Below are positions 36,996-46,602 of a stretch of DNA of 64,000 bases, one piece after another. Positions within the stretch are counted from its first letter, which is position 1. The number at the start of each line of letters is the position of its first letter. This DNA is from Vanessa cardui (Eukaryota > Arthropoda > Insecta > Lepidoptera > Nymphalidae). The DNA lies in assembly GCF_905220365.1 (NCBI RefSeq), contig NC_061124.1:2668501-2732500 (forward strand), in the 5' to 3' direction. The translations under genes were made by a program, and so were the position numbers. Below the pieces are notes generated by a model that saw only the letters and a program-made list of their open reading frames with translations, ran no database searches and was not told where the DNA came from.

Positions 36996-37915
36996 TAAGT
37001 TAACATGACGAGGACTAACACCTGTCGTTTTTAAAAAAGAACATTTAGTTATATGTTCTTATACTACTTATTATTTTTTATTCATTTTCTAATTACAAAT
37101 CTAACAAATCCGCTGAAACTTGTATAAAGGAATGGGAGAATATAGAAAGTTCAAGATGTTATTACCGAGTTTTGAACTTGTTAATGAATACTCATAACTT
37201 ATGCCATCCCTAAGTTTGCCCTTTTTAAATGTTGACTAACATTAACTTCTGTTTTTGTGTTAATAAAACTTTAATTATTTTCCAAGCAACATCCCTATCA
37301 AAGTTTGTGAAATTTATGATAAATGACGGTCATAAAACAAACGTTATTAATTGTACTTAATTTATTGTTGACTTCAAAGAAAACTTTTTATTGAAAGCGG
37401 TTTGTCAATAATGAATTTGATAAATAACACAAATGGTTACTTATTTATTTAACTTTTTTGAAATGGTATAGGAAATCGATAATAATTATTGTTGTCGCTA
37501 CGGTTTTTGAAGTGGGCAAAATTATAAAAAAAAAAGAAAACATTGGCGGGAATTTAAACTGGCTCTCGATAGAATACGCTGAAACCAGGAACATTGTGAT
37601 AAATTTAATTATATTTTTAGAACCAGAAGAAGTAGGTTAACCTCTAAAACAATTATCTTTAATTTAAAATAACAATTAATCTACCACAATAGAAAAACAT
37701 TTAGTCTACGGCACAAAAAAATCGGCATTTGACATGGCTAACAATTAAATAAGAAAATAATTGAATTATGTAGATTTCAAGATGCTGATTCAGAATAACT
37801 ATGTCAATTTACAAATTAAACATTATAAATATTTTTATTTCTTAAAAATAAATAAGTTTAAATTTTGCATCTGTGCAATAACAAAACTCAAACGGCTCAC
37901 TAGACAATCAGGACG

Positions 37916-37939
37916 CGTGACGTCACGATTCAATAAACA
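37916..37939 (+). repeat. Left inverted repeat of the two-gene element
   Basis: It pairs with 38929-38952 (one mismatch in 24). It holds the perfect CRE/ATF palindrome TGACGTCA at 37918-37925, about 120 bp ahead of the + strand gene start. Confidence 0.7.
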
Positions 37940-38043
37940 AACAAATCTTGTTTGGTCTGTCAAACAAATTTCACTGTTACTTTTGTACGGTGGTGTTATT
38001 TTATTAATAATTTTGTGTTGATTTTATTAGTTATTCAGTCAAA

Positions 38044-38617
38044 ATGCAAGTGGAGAAAGACTTTATAAAAGCTGATAGTGCTAATCTGCCAAAAGTTGAT
38101 TCGTTTATGATTGCAAATTTCTTTGCATCAAACCCGGACTTCTGTTCTGCAGAATTTAGAAACGTGAAAACGTCAGTGTATATGTTGTTATATATATATT
38201 CATAATTTTCTAATTCAATCGATGTCCTTAGCCTTAAAATTTTGATATTTTTTGTCATTATTTACTTTGTTGGTTATGTATGTCAAAAATATATTTTGGG
38301 TTATATTGCGGTAGGTAATAATTTATAATTAACTGAAGCAGTTTTAAAATGCAAAAAGTGTCTATCAAAATATAACTACTAATACATTAATGCGTAACAT
38401 GGTCTGCTGACCATTTACAATTTTTTTTCATAATTATTTTATTGAAATATTTCTATTTAAAGATCATCAAGACAGTCCTATGGTGATGATGTTATTGGTT
38501 ATGTTCAATTAAAACGTGACCACACTCTGTGCACAGTGAAATGCAGAATATGCCCTGAGCATAAAGTTCGTCAGACATGATATTCTGTTAGCATGGTTAT
38601 AGATGAAAAAGTAAAAT
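38044..38617 (+). pseudogene. N-terminal remnant of a lepidopteran mobile-element protein (recalled as SWIM/YqaJ-type)
   Basis: Exon 1 (38044-38171) begins MQVEKDFIKADSANLPKVDS and includes FMIANFFASNPDFCSAEFRN. A donor GTCAGT follows, and an acceptor at 38461-38462 leads to exon 2 from 38463, with SSRQSYGDDVIGYVQLKRD and a CxxC-like stretch CTVKCRICPEHKVRQT. Phase is kept across the 291-bp intron. A TGA at 38578-38580 interrupts the frame. After it the matching frame resumes (YSVSMVIDEK) and stops at 38617. I recall similar N-termini in predicted lepidopteran proteins that carry a SWIM zinc finger and a YqaJ-type nuclease domain; none of those downstream domains is present here. The ATG lies 105 bp inside the left inverted repeat, and the gene faces the THAP gene head-on. 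Confidence 0.6.
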
Positions 38618-38676
38618 AAAAAAATATTTATCATTATAATACCAGTATTATTACTAAATAAATGAATAATACTCAC

Positions 38677-38868
38677 ATCAAAATGGTCCTCGCAAAAATA
38701 AATTGAAGATTTAGGTGATACAGTGGACGGATCGCGTCGTGCTAATTGCAGCCACTTTTTACGAAGAGGCCCCGATTGTGGCACATGAATAAATAATTTA
38801 TTGGGATTTTTTATTGTTGTACTTGTACAGCAAGGAACTGTGCAAACTTTGTATGATGACGAAGCCAT
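38677..38868 (-). pseudogene. First exon of a THAP-domain protein, rest deleted
   Basis: The minus-strand ATG at 38868-38866 opens 64 codons: MASSSYKVCTVPCC, then TTIKNPNKLFIHVP, KKWLQLARRD and IYFCEDHFD. This is the C2CH zinc-binding THAP fold (C-x4-C, then tryptophan in KKW, then C-x2-H). The exon ends at a strong donor, GAT|GTGAGT, at 38676. No downstream exon with the expected C-terminal half of the domain was found before the facing gene, so the gene is probably truncated by an internal deletion. THAP domains bind DNA and are shared by P-element transposases and genes derived from them. The start codon lies 60 bp inside the right inverted repeat. Confidence 0.65.
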
Positions 38869-38928
38869 TTCTTCGAGATTTCAAGAAAAACAAGAGAAAA
38901 ACAGTTTACACAGGATCATTCACTTAAC

Positions 38929-38952
38929 TGTTTATTGAATCATGACGTCACG
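38929..38952 (-). repeat. Right inverted repeat of the two-gene element
   Basis: It is the mirror copy of 37916-37939. TGACGTCA lies at 38943-38950, about 75 bp ahead of the minus-strand THAP start codon. Confidence 0.7.
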
Positions 38953-39377
38953 GCCTAATTTGTCACGTGACTTGCTGTTTTGGAGGGAATTTTGAATCGT
39001 ATTATTTAAAATGACTGTTTTTGTTATAAATTAACTTTAAAAACGAAATAAACAATTATTAAACGTATCTTTAATGTCCTAAGAATACAATAAAATACTT
39101 TTTATAAAATTGTCAAACACCCAATTATATTCGTGATCTCAATGTGTCAATTACGAATCTCACGCCTCATTTTTTTTTTTTTAAAGGAAAGTTGTGTGAC
39201 TTGACGCAGATGTTGCTTGTTTATTACAACAGTATATACTATATTATTTCCTTAATTTGAATAAAGAAGAACGTTATTAATTAAAATCAAGAGTTATCTT
39301 TCAACAATTAATTAACAAAAAAAACTTTAGCTTGCATTATTTCAATTTATATTTGAATAATTCAAATGTTATGTTAT

Positions 39378-39686
39378 GAGAGTCGAGATGGCCCAGTGGT
39401 TAGAACGCGTGCATCTTAACCGATGATTGCGGGTTCAAACCCAGGCAAGCACCGCTGATTCATGTGATTAATTTGTCTTTATAATTCATCTCGTGCGCAG
39501 CGGTGAAGGAAAACATCGTGGGGAAACCTGCATGTGACAAATTTCATAGAAATTCTGCCACATGTGTATTCCACCAACCCGAATTGGAGCAGCGGGGTGG
39601 AATATGTTCCAAACCTTCTCCTCAAAGGGAGAGGAGGCCTTTAACCCAGCAGTGGGAATTTACAGGCTGTTGTTGTTTTTGTTTGT
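39378..39686 (+). mobile_element. tRNA-derived SINE, full length
   Basis: The head is GATGGCCCAGTGGTTAG and the tail is GGCTGTTGTTGTTTTTG. Confidence 0.8.
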
Positions 39687-40271
39687 ATAAAAAACTAAAG
39701 TAATTCTTAATTTTATTCAATATTATAAAAACTACTTCGTTTGTTAGTTACAAGTGCACAGATAAAAAATATTAGTAAGGGGAATGACAAATAAAAATAT
39801 GAATGTAATAAAAGTAGTTAACGTATTATACAGCCTATAAATGTGCCACTGTAATTGGGTTAAGGCCACCTCTCATCTTGAGCTTGTGCATCCTTCCTCG
39901 AAGTATAATTAAAGAAAAAAAAATCTTACCAACGATGTCTCGTACCTCATCTCGTTATATTAGCAATTTTATTTGAAAAAAAGTGTTATTCGTTTTTTGA
40001 AAAATAAAATCTGAGGTTAATTTTGTTCTGTCCGTTACTTAATTTGGTTTGTATTTATTATGAGTTTCGTGGTTTCACCTGCGTTTAAATTTGATTATAG
40101 ACACGTACTTCCTTTATCCAATCAAAACGTGATCTGTACTTCTCTAAAGCTGGCCCGATCGTTAGTGTGGCTGCATGATCTTTATGGCTGTATCAGGAAG
40201 TTATTTAGCTTGAAACCAGGTTAATAATCGGGCTATTCCCGTATCATTGACGGACGTGACAATATCATTTA

Positions 40272-40475
40272 CTTGGTGGTAGGGCTTTGTGCAAGCCCGT
40301 CTGGGTAGGTACCACCCACTTATCAGTTATTCTACCGCCAAATAACAGTACTCAGTATTGTTGTGTTCCGGTTTGAAGGGTGAGTGAGCCAGTGTAACTA
40401 CAGCACAAGGGACATAACATCTTAGTTCCCAAGGTTGGTGGCCCATATGCTCGTCAACCTATAATATATAAAAAA
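40272..40475 (+). repeat. Poly(A)-tailed SINE-like copy with internal deletion
   Basis: It jumps from CCCAAGGTTGGTGGC directly to CCATATGCTCGTC, skipping about 80 bp present in full copies. Confidence 0.65.
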
Positions 40476-40951
40476 AAGCACTTAATGGCGTCAACTTAAT
40501 ATTTAAACCTTACCCTGTACTGTTAGTGAAGTATTTGCGATTGAAAAATTAAAAAAAAAAAAAACCAAAGAGGTTTTATATTATTTTAATATTCATATTG
40601 TCATGTTTAAAAGCCCGCTTATTGTACATATTATATAACGATATAAACACAACCCTTAGAAATTATTGACATCGACTATCTACACTGCATGTCATATTCA
40701 GCTACATGAGTCTGACTAGCTTTATACGCTTCAATAAACCTCACATTATTGTGATTACCAGTTGCAATATGGCGTCTTAGATGAAATGTACTCAATGATT
40801 CTTGAGATTCATTTTTACTAGAAAAGAAAAACCGGAATACGTTTACTGCAAGGATCGATTTGCTTTGAATTTATTTTTAGTTTTGATTTTGTCTAAAACT
40901 TTTTGGTACCAAAATATTGTGTTGTTTAATTACTAATTATATTATAACTTG

Positions 40952-41143
40952 AAATAAAACTAGTTATAATGGATTTGAATCGCGTATATTAATTATTTTT
41001 AACATTTTTTTGTCTACCCCTGACCACGAACGCTGTAAAGTGCTCGGAACGTCGGGATGTTAAAAATAATTAATAAACGCGATTCAAATCCGTTATAACT
41101 AGTTTTATTTCAATGTGTAATCGCGAAAATTTAAGACAACATT
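40952..41143. mobile_element. Foldback element (ACTAGTTATAA family), copy 2
   Basis: Same arms. The loop sequence lies in the opposite orientation (ACCACGAACGCTGTAAAGTG). Confidence 0.75.
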
Positions 41144-41984
41144 ATATTATAACTTGTGTATTACTACGGAGTTCCGTAAAGCATGGATCATAGATCCTGC
41201 TATACCATAGACTGTCAAGTCTTATGGCTTACTGTCAAGTCAAATATTAAATCAAAGACTTTTTAGATATAGACAATTTGACTGATTGCTATATACCTAA
41301 TAATATTTTGCTTCTTGAGATATAGACGATCCTTTTTAATGAGGTTATTGACCTAAACTTTGATAGCTCTATGTAAACGATAGTACGGTCATAATATGAA
41401 AAGATCAGGAGATCCATGAAATAAAGTGATCTTGTAGCGGTTAATAACAGATTCGAACTATTGAAGATCAGATAAAAATTGTTATACTCAAGTGAAATGA
41501 TTTACAATAAAGCATTTGAGGATCGTTCATATTTCAAATCTATCGCTGCTTTTGAAAGCAGTTTTCTTGCTACAAGAAATAGCAAATATATTGCAAAATT
41601 GCTCTTTTTAGGGAACCAGATTACAATTATTGTTCAATCAGTCCTGTCATGGAAACCGAACCTAAATTCAGCCGTTTCTAACGAAGTCAATTCGTTTCAT
41701 GAAAAATAAGATTTATTGACCACACTTTGTGACCAAAAATATATGATTACGGTCAAAGCTTTTAAGATCACGAGCTAGATTTGCGTTTGCAATATTAAGT
41801 ACAGCCACGATAACTGTAATAATAGCGATAATATCATAAGAGTTCACACCAGGCCTAATATTTTATGTCCTAAGGTTTATGGGTATTGTATGGGTACCGG
41901 TGTGCAGTTAATTGTTTTTTTGAATTCCATAAAGAAAAAAATCTAGCGTATTTTTTAATATTATCCTACAGTAGGCATAACTGC

Positions 41985-42362
41985 CTTGTAAATAGCCCAC
42001 TGCTGGGCTAAAGCCTCCTTTCCCTTTAAGCCTTTTTAAGCATATTAGGTATATAAAATTACTCTGCTCCAAAGCAATTTGGTGGACACACGCAGAAGAA
42101 TATCATTGTAATTAGTCTGACACATAAACGTGCAGATATCCTCATGATGTTTTCTTTTATCATGCAACACAATATTAATTATGTTTATAGATAAGGCGCA
42201 TGAAATTACATTAAGAAGAAGGCACATTTAGTCGTACTTCTACGACAAAATTTTTATGTGCCTTATCTATTAAGATAATTCATATTGTGCTGCATGATAA
42301 AAGAAAACATCATGAGGAAATCTGTATGTTCATGGTTTGAATTCGTCGTTCGCAATCGTCGA
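41985..42362. mobile_element. Rearranged SINE: inverted SINE fragments ending at the piggyBac-like insertion
   Basis: A minus-oriented SINE fragment (41985-42205) is followed by a plus-oriented one (42255-42325) that pairs with it (CCTCATGATGTTTTCTTTTA against its complement). A B-box region, TTTGAATTCGTCGTTCGC, follows and is cut at TTAA. The remainder continues at 43740-43790. Confidence 0.5.
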
Positions 42363-42383
42363 TTAACACGTTCGTTGCATTAC

Positions 42384-42400
42384 GAGATCTATCAGATCTC
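42384..42400. repeat. Subterminal 17-bp motif, copy 1 of 4, in the piggyBac-like element
   Basis: GAGATCTATCAGATCTC lies 21 bp from the left TTAA. The other copies are 42556-42572, 43627-43643 and 43671-43687. Each is followed by a GC-bearing hexamer such as ACGCAC or AGCACC. A protein-binding role is inferred. Confidence 0.55.
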
Positions 42401-42555
42401 TTGCAGGACTTTTGTATTGTGCGTTGAACATAATCGTGTTGTTTCACTCCTTGCGGGAGGATCTAACGTGTAAAGTTCTTTAAGTATGAGTAGGACAAAT
42501 ATACATATTTACTTCCTACTAAAAGATGAATTCAAGGACATTAAAAAAAAAATTA

Positions 42556-42572
42556 GAGATGGATTAGGTCCC
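42556..42572. repeat. Subterminal 17-bp motif, copy 2
   Basis: GAGATGGATTAGGTCCC, followed by TAACGCAC. Confidence 0.5.
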
Positions 42573-42911
42573 TAACGCACAGTACTGTAATTATTTTCAT
42601 TCCTTGCGTTAGGAGATATGTCGGTACTCGTGGAATCGTAGGCCTCGTAGACGCAAGAGAGTGAAGGTGGGCGGCGCGGGCGCTGCGTGACTCGTTTTAG
42701 TGTTGTCGCGCGCACGTTTGCGAAATAACACTCGCGTATATACCTACGTGTTGATTATCATTTTTGTTATACAATGAGTGCTTTTTAAAGAAAAAAGTGT
42801 AAAAAATCTATTAATTTTGGTGAAATTTACAACAAAAAATCAACGCCGGATTATACTGCTGCATCGTCCAGTAAAATAAAAATTTTGGAAAATTTTTAAA
42901 TTTGCCCTCCA

Positions 42912-43337
42912 TTGGCTAATAATGACAGTGATTCTGATTATGAAATATTTGAAGCCCCTAAAAAGAAAATGATGAACCTTTCTACGTTGGAGCACACGCA
43001 GCTAAGAAATGAAAATAATATATATATCAGTCCATGTACTGGAAAACGATTTAGTGTGCTTCAGAATACGATATCCAGTCCAAAAAGTAGTAACAATAAT
43101 ACCACATTATTGATGACGAATACTACACCTACTATACCTACTGATCCTATGACACCTACTCGTAGATTTTGTGATTGTGGTACTGTTTCTCGTAACCGTA
43201 GTGGTTTATCTACTCCTAGCTCGTGCACACAAATGCTAACAGAAACATCCAACACAAATGCTAAAGCTTCTCCTGCCTCATTGAATGCTTTATGTACATC
43301 AAGTAGGTGCTCAATCAATGTGCCTACCATGTTTTAA
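42912..43337 (+). CDS. Short unrecognised open frame inside the piggyBac-like element
   Basis: The frame opens after a stop at 42897-42899 and runs 141 codons. The first in-frame ATG is at 42969, so about 122 residues if translation starts there; an upstream spliced start is possible. Upstream residues include the acidic run DSDSDYEIFEAPKKK, reminiscent of acidic N-termini of piggyBac transposases. The rest is rich in Thr, Ser and Asn, with scattered cysteines (RFCDCG, LCTSSRC). The catalytic DDD region is absent. It may be a deletion product joining the N- and C-terminal ends of a transposase, or an unrelated peptide. Confidence 0.35.
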   Translation: MANNDSDSDYEIFEAPKKKMMNLSTLEHTQLRNENNIYISPCTGKRFSVLQNTISSPKSSNNNTTLLMTNTTPTIPTDPMTPTRRFCDCGTVSRNRSGLSTPSSCTQMLTETSNTNAKASPASLNALCTSSRCSINVPTMF

Positions 43338-43626
43338 TGAAAAACACTTTCCATAATTATTATAATAAAACTTTTTCAATCGACAACTGAGATATTATTT
43401 TATTCCCATCACTACTTACTACACATATTGAACTATCTTCCGTTGCGGTACGAGATACAATCGATATCATATTTTTTTTTGGTATTTGTAGTTTATTCAA
43501 ATGTCATAACTGCGTGCGAACCTAGCAAAATATAAAGCAATAGGCTATCTTTCACACACAAAACTTCTAAATATATTTGATTGTTTTTTTGGAAGATATA
43601 AACTATTTTGATAACTGTATCTTTAG

Positions 43627-43643
43627 GAGACCGATTAGGTCTC
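43627..43643. repeat. Subterminal 17-bp motif, copy 3
   Basis: GAGACCGATTAGGTCTC, followed by AAACGCACC. Confidence 0.5.
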
Positions 43644-43670
43644 AAACGCACCAAATGGTAGGTTAGTTTG

Positions 43671-43687
43671 GAGATCTTTTAGGTCTC
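43671..43687. repeat. Subterminal 17-bp motif, copy 4
   Basis: GAGATCTTTTAGGTCTC, followed by CAAAGCACC, about 50 bp from the right TTAA. Confidence 0.5.
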
Positions 43688-43739
43688 CAAAGCACCAGCT
43701 GAAAGTTTTTTGAAAGTGATGGCGCAGGGAACGTGTTAA

Positions 43740-43790
43740 GATGATTATTTGCCGGCATTCTAACAACTAGTCCATCTCGACTCTAGATCC
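43740..43790 (-). mobile_element. Head segment of the SINE split by the piggyBac-like element
   Basis: GATGATTATTTGCC, CTAACAACTAGTCC and ATCTCGACTCT match the tRNA-like head of other copies (GATGCACGCG, CTAACCACTGGGCC, ATCTCGGCTCC). Confidence 0.55.
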
Positions 43791-43799
43791 TATCGAAAT

Positions 43800-46140
43800 A
43801 AAATAGCTTATTTTAGATTCCATTTTCTCCTCCATAGAACCTTACCTTTTATTTCAACAAATTAACTTATACAAATGGGGGATACTTTCATAAATGAAAG
43901 CAGCGGACTACGGCGGATTTAATTTTCCTTCGAATATAAAATAATTGCTACAAAAATGTTTTACTTGAAATAAACGTGACTACACTCTTGCGAAACCTTA
44001 ATAATATTTTATATTCACTTCACATATTGGTTACAAAGGTGTTATAAGAGGTTACTTTGAAGATTTCATTTAATTAAAGAATTTCGACAGAGTATACATT
44101 TTTTTTAACTGGGATTGCATAGGGATATCTTAAGCCACACAGAACATTACAACAAATGAATAAAAAAACACCACACTTATCGTAGTATTTCAAGCCGATT
44201 CGAGCTGTTAGTTCAATAATACTAGCCGATACAGTGAATAGCACCCTATCTTCATGACTTGAAGACCATGGTCAAAGGTCACTTGCCCCTGAAATACTGT
44301 ATAAAACTACAACCGTTATGCAGTTTATTAGTAAGAGGATAAGTTTATTTATGTTTGTATATAATTATGGTCCTATAGAAAAAAATAGGAGTTAATATTA
44401 TGATATTATCTAGAAGATATGTTGTATAATTCGGTGGTGTTTTCTCATTCTTTTTTCAAGTAATTTATTTATATAAAAAGTGATGTATGTCATATAAGAA
44501 TATCATATCAAGAATATCAGGCATAATATACTTATACGATATAATATAAATGTTCAGTGGACGTAAACTTGCGCCATTTGATTGATGATTCAACTGGCCC
44601 TCGATAAAAACATTTTAAGTATGGCATTCCGTGGACAGACAGATTAATCCATATGTTTCGTCGTAATCGTGTACGAAATCCTTTAATCGAGTATAAAATT
44701 ATCTTTTTCCTTCAGTTCGGAGAATGTGCGTCCGTTCTAAGCACTTAACCCGATCCTAAAGTTAATGGACTCTGATAGAATAAAATTGAAATAAAGTGAG
44801 AAATTCTTGGGTCTTATATTTATTTTGTGACCCCATTACAGGTGGCGCGAATATTGTAGGTGAGTTGTAATCATTTGCACGAGCATCTCGTTAAATAAAC
44901 GAGACGGCTTTATAGGCTGTGTCAGACTTAATTGATCCACTAAAGTTCTTATGTCTATGGTAACCGTAGTAATTTTTCTAATTTGGATGAAAATATTTAT
45001 ATTAGAAATAAGACACGAATAACAATTTTGTTTTCTTTGTTTGTCTAGCATAAGGAAGCGGATAAGCATATGGGCCACCTGATAGTAAGTGACATCACCC
45101 ATTGATAATGGCGTTGTAAGAAATATTAACCATTTCTTACATCGCCAATGCGCCACCAATCTTGGGAACTAAGATGTTATGTCCCTTGTAATTATATGTT
45201 TTATACAGTGTTGTTAATATTTTTTAACAGTGTTATTTTATAATGTATATGGGTGGTGGTGACCACTTACGTTTTCCACCTACCTATATCATTAAAACAA
45301 AATAAGCATATAGTAATAATGCAGGAACAATACTTATCGGACTTGTTAAAAATATAGGATTTTAAAAATATACATAAAAGACTTGTTTTTAAGAAATATC
45401 TTTATTATCTTATAATTAGAACAATACAAACTTAATCTAACCTGACTATACCGATGAAACAGACGTTTAAATACGAGTAACTTACAGGCTTAAATGAGTA
45501 TTTCTTTGACAGATTTAAGTTTATACAGCAGCTAATACTAAAATACATACTACTAAATTAAGAATAATAACAATAGATTATAAATATTATTGCTTAGAGT
45601 GTGGTGGGATTATTCCCGAGTGAGAATGAAAGAGTTTTGATATAAATGAGTGATATACGGCCTCTTTGCTAAGAAACTTTGTACAGCGGTGAATTATGCT
45701 TATAAGCAGACTCCAGTTTCATAATGCCTCTCTTTCTGGCACCAGTTATTTTCTAGTCGCAAGAATAAGACAAAGCTTTGTGTATCTTCAACCGATATTC
45801 AATGTTAATTAGTAAGGAGTATGAGTGGATTATATTTATTCTAAAAAGTACAGTCTGATTTTACCTTACTGTAGTATTTGTTACAATCAATTTGATGAAT
45901 GATACTTGATAAAACTAATGTAAATTAAATGTCAAAAAATACCTGATAAATAGGTTCACTGAAATAACTTCAAAATGAGAATGAATTTCTACAATCTAAA
46001 ATTTCATAACTAAAAAAACAATTATTGCAAAATATATTTTAACGCTGATGTAAACTAGTTAGTGCTTTACACAAAGAACACATAACATTTCCACTTTAAG
46101 AGTATAATGCGAAATAAGGTTAGGCTTACATGTAACACAA
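43800..46140. other. Gene-free stretch downstream of the CPAP3 gene
   Basis: One rearranged SINE-like copy (45055); otherwise nothing recognised. Confidence 0.5.
45055..45290 (-). repeat. Poly(A)-tailed SINE-like copy, rearranged
   Basis: GCATATGGGCCACCTGATAG through GATGTTATGTCCCTTGTAAT, followed by an inverted-looking end GGTGACCACTTACG. Confidence 0.5.
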
Positions 46141-46154
46141 CTGCCAATGGAATG

Positions 46155-46354
46155 TACAGTCAGAGTAAGAAAACCTTCGTCAGTTTTCAAATTAATTCCT
46201 TTATCAAGTCTTAAACTCTTAGTGGCTTTTGAATCTAAACATCAAATCATTGCGACGCAATATGTCATTCTCGATAGGTAGGGCAGATTATCGCTCATAT
46301 TGAGCATACGAAAATAGATCTTAAGGTGACGAACCTTTTCTTACCCCGACTGTA
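46155..46354 (+). mobile_element. Mariner-like MITE, copy 3, best preserved
   Basis: TACAGTCAGAGTAAGAAAAC at the left and TTTTCTTACCCCGACTGTA at the right form the inverted ends, flanked by TG/CG with a probable TA duplication. Confidence 0.65.
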
Positions 46355-46515
46355 CGTCAGATAAGTAACATCATAAACAATCACTGCTCAGAAAGCGCAG
46401 TCTTTTAAATATAAAATACGCTATCAACTAAAACTGTTGGATAATTTGGTAATGTTAGATTCAATATTATGCCCATTGAAATTGCTACGTATTAAGAAAG
46501 ATTTAGAACCTGTGC

Positions 46516-46602
46516 TTAATTTCTGTTTCTCTGGCGACCTTGACCTTGTCCTTGGCCCTCTTGGTATTCATTGTTCGATGTCCTCTTTGAATTTTGTTGT
46601 CC
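46516..46602 (-). CDS. Candidate alternative last exon of the CPAP3 gene
   Basis: A pyrimidine-rich acceptor (TTTTTTTTCTTAG on the minus strand) precedes 28 codons and a TAA. The phase is exactly that left by the CAG|GTGAAA donor at 47746. The peptide starts GQQNSKRTSNNEYQEG, continues with Gly-Gln repeats and ends RQRNRN. Polar Gly/Gln/Asn tails of this kind are plausible for cuticular proteins. It is inferred from splice signals and composition only. Confidence 0.45.
   Translation of the reverse strand, partial: GQQNSKRTSNNEYQEGQGQGQGRQRNRN

Larger units (their letters stand above)
33309..37915. other. Gene-free stretch upstream of the aminotransferase gene
   Basis: It contains LINE/foldback arms (33645, 35098, 36795) and a SINE-like copy (35847). 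I see nothing coding between 33,880 and 35,090 or between 36,996 and 37,915. The aminotransferase promoter should lie just above 33,308 but has no clear TATA box. Confidence 0.5.
37916..38952. mobile_element. Deleted two-gene transposon-like unit bounded by inverted repeats
   Basis: The inverted repeats 37916-37939 and 38929-38952 match at 23 of 24 positions and each contain TGACGTCA and TTTATTGAATC (or its complement). Weaker inverted similarity continues outward for about 35 bp on each side, so the true ends may lie near 37,885 and 38,985. The unit contains the beginnings of two convergent genes and nothing else recognisable. I could not identify a target-site duplication. Confidence 0.55.
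38990..41984. other. Gene-free stretch with SINEs
   Basis: Contents: SINE 39378, SINE-like 40272, foldback 40952. The frame at 41479-41709 is unrecognised and AT-biased, so I do not call it a gene. Confidence 0.5.
42363..43739 (+). mobile_element. piggyBac-like element between TTAA sites
   Basis: TTAA at 42363-42366 and at 43736-43739 bound a 1.37-kb unit. Its ends read CACGTTCGTTGC (left) and CACGTTCCCTGC (right, complement). TTAA target duplication and short terminal repeats are the piggyBac hallmark. Removing the unit and one TTAA rejoins a tRNA-derived SINE: TTTGAATTCG... upstream and GATGATT...CTAACAACTAGTCC downstream match consecutive parts of intact copies. A 17-bp motif of the form GAGAYNNWTYAGRTCYC occurs twice near each end. 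The interior has one short open frame and no recognisable transposase core, so the element is probably non-autonomous. Confidence 0.6.

Noticed and set aside
38509..38676. Extension of the THAP frame past HFD (VSIIHLFSNN...)
   Set aside because: It reads through a consensus donor (GTGAGT) into intron and then the antisense of the facing gene.
41479..41709. 76-codon frame (MLYSSEMIYNKAF...)
   Set aside because: No recognised motif, no splice or promoter context, and AT-biased composition.
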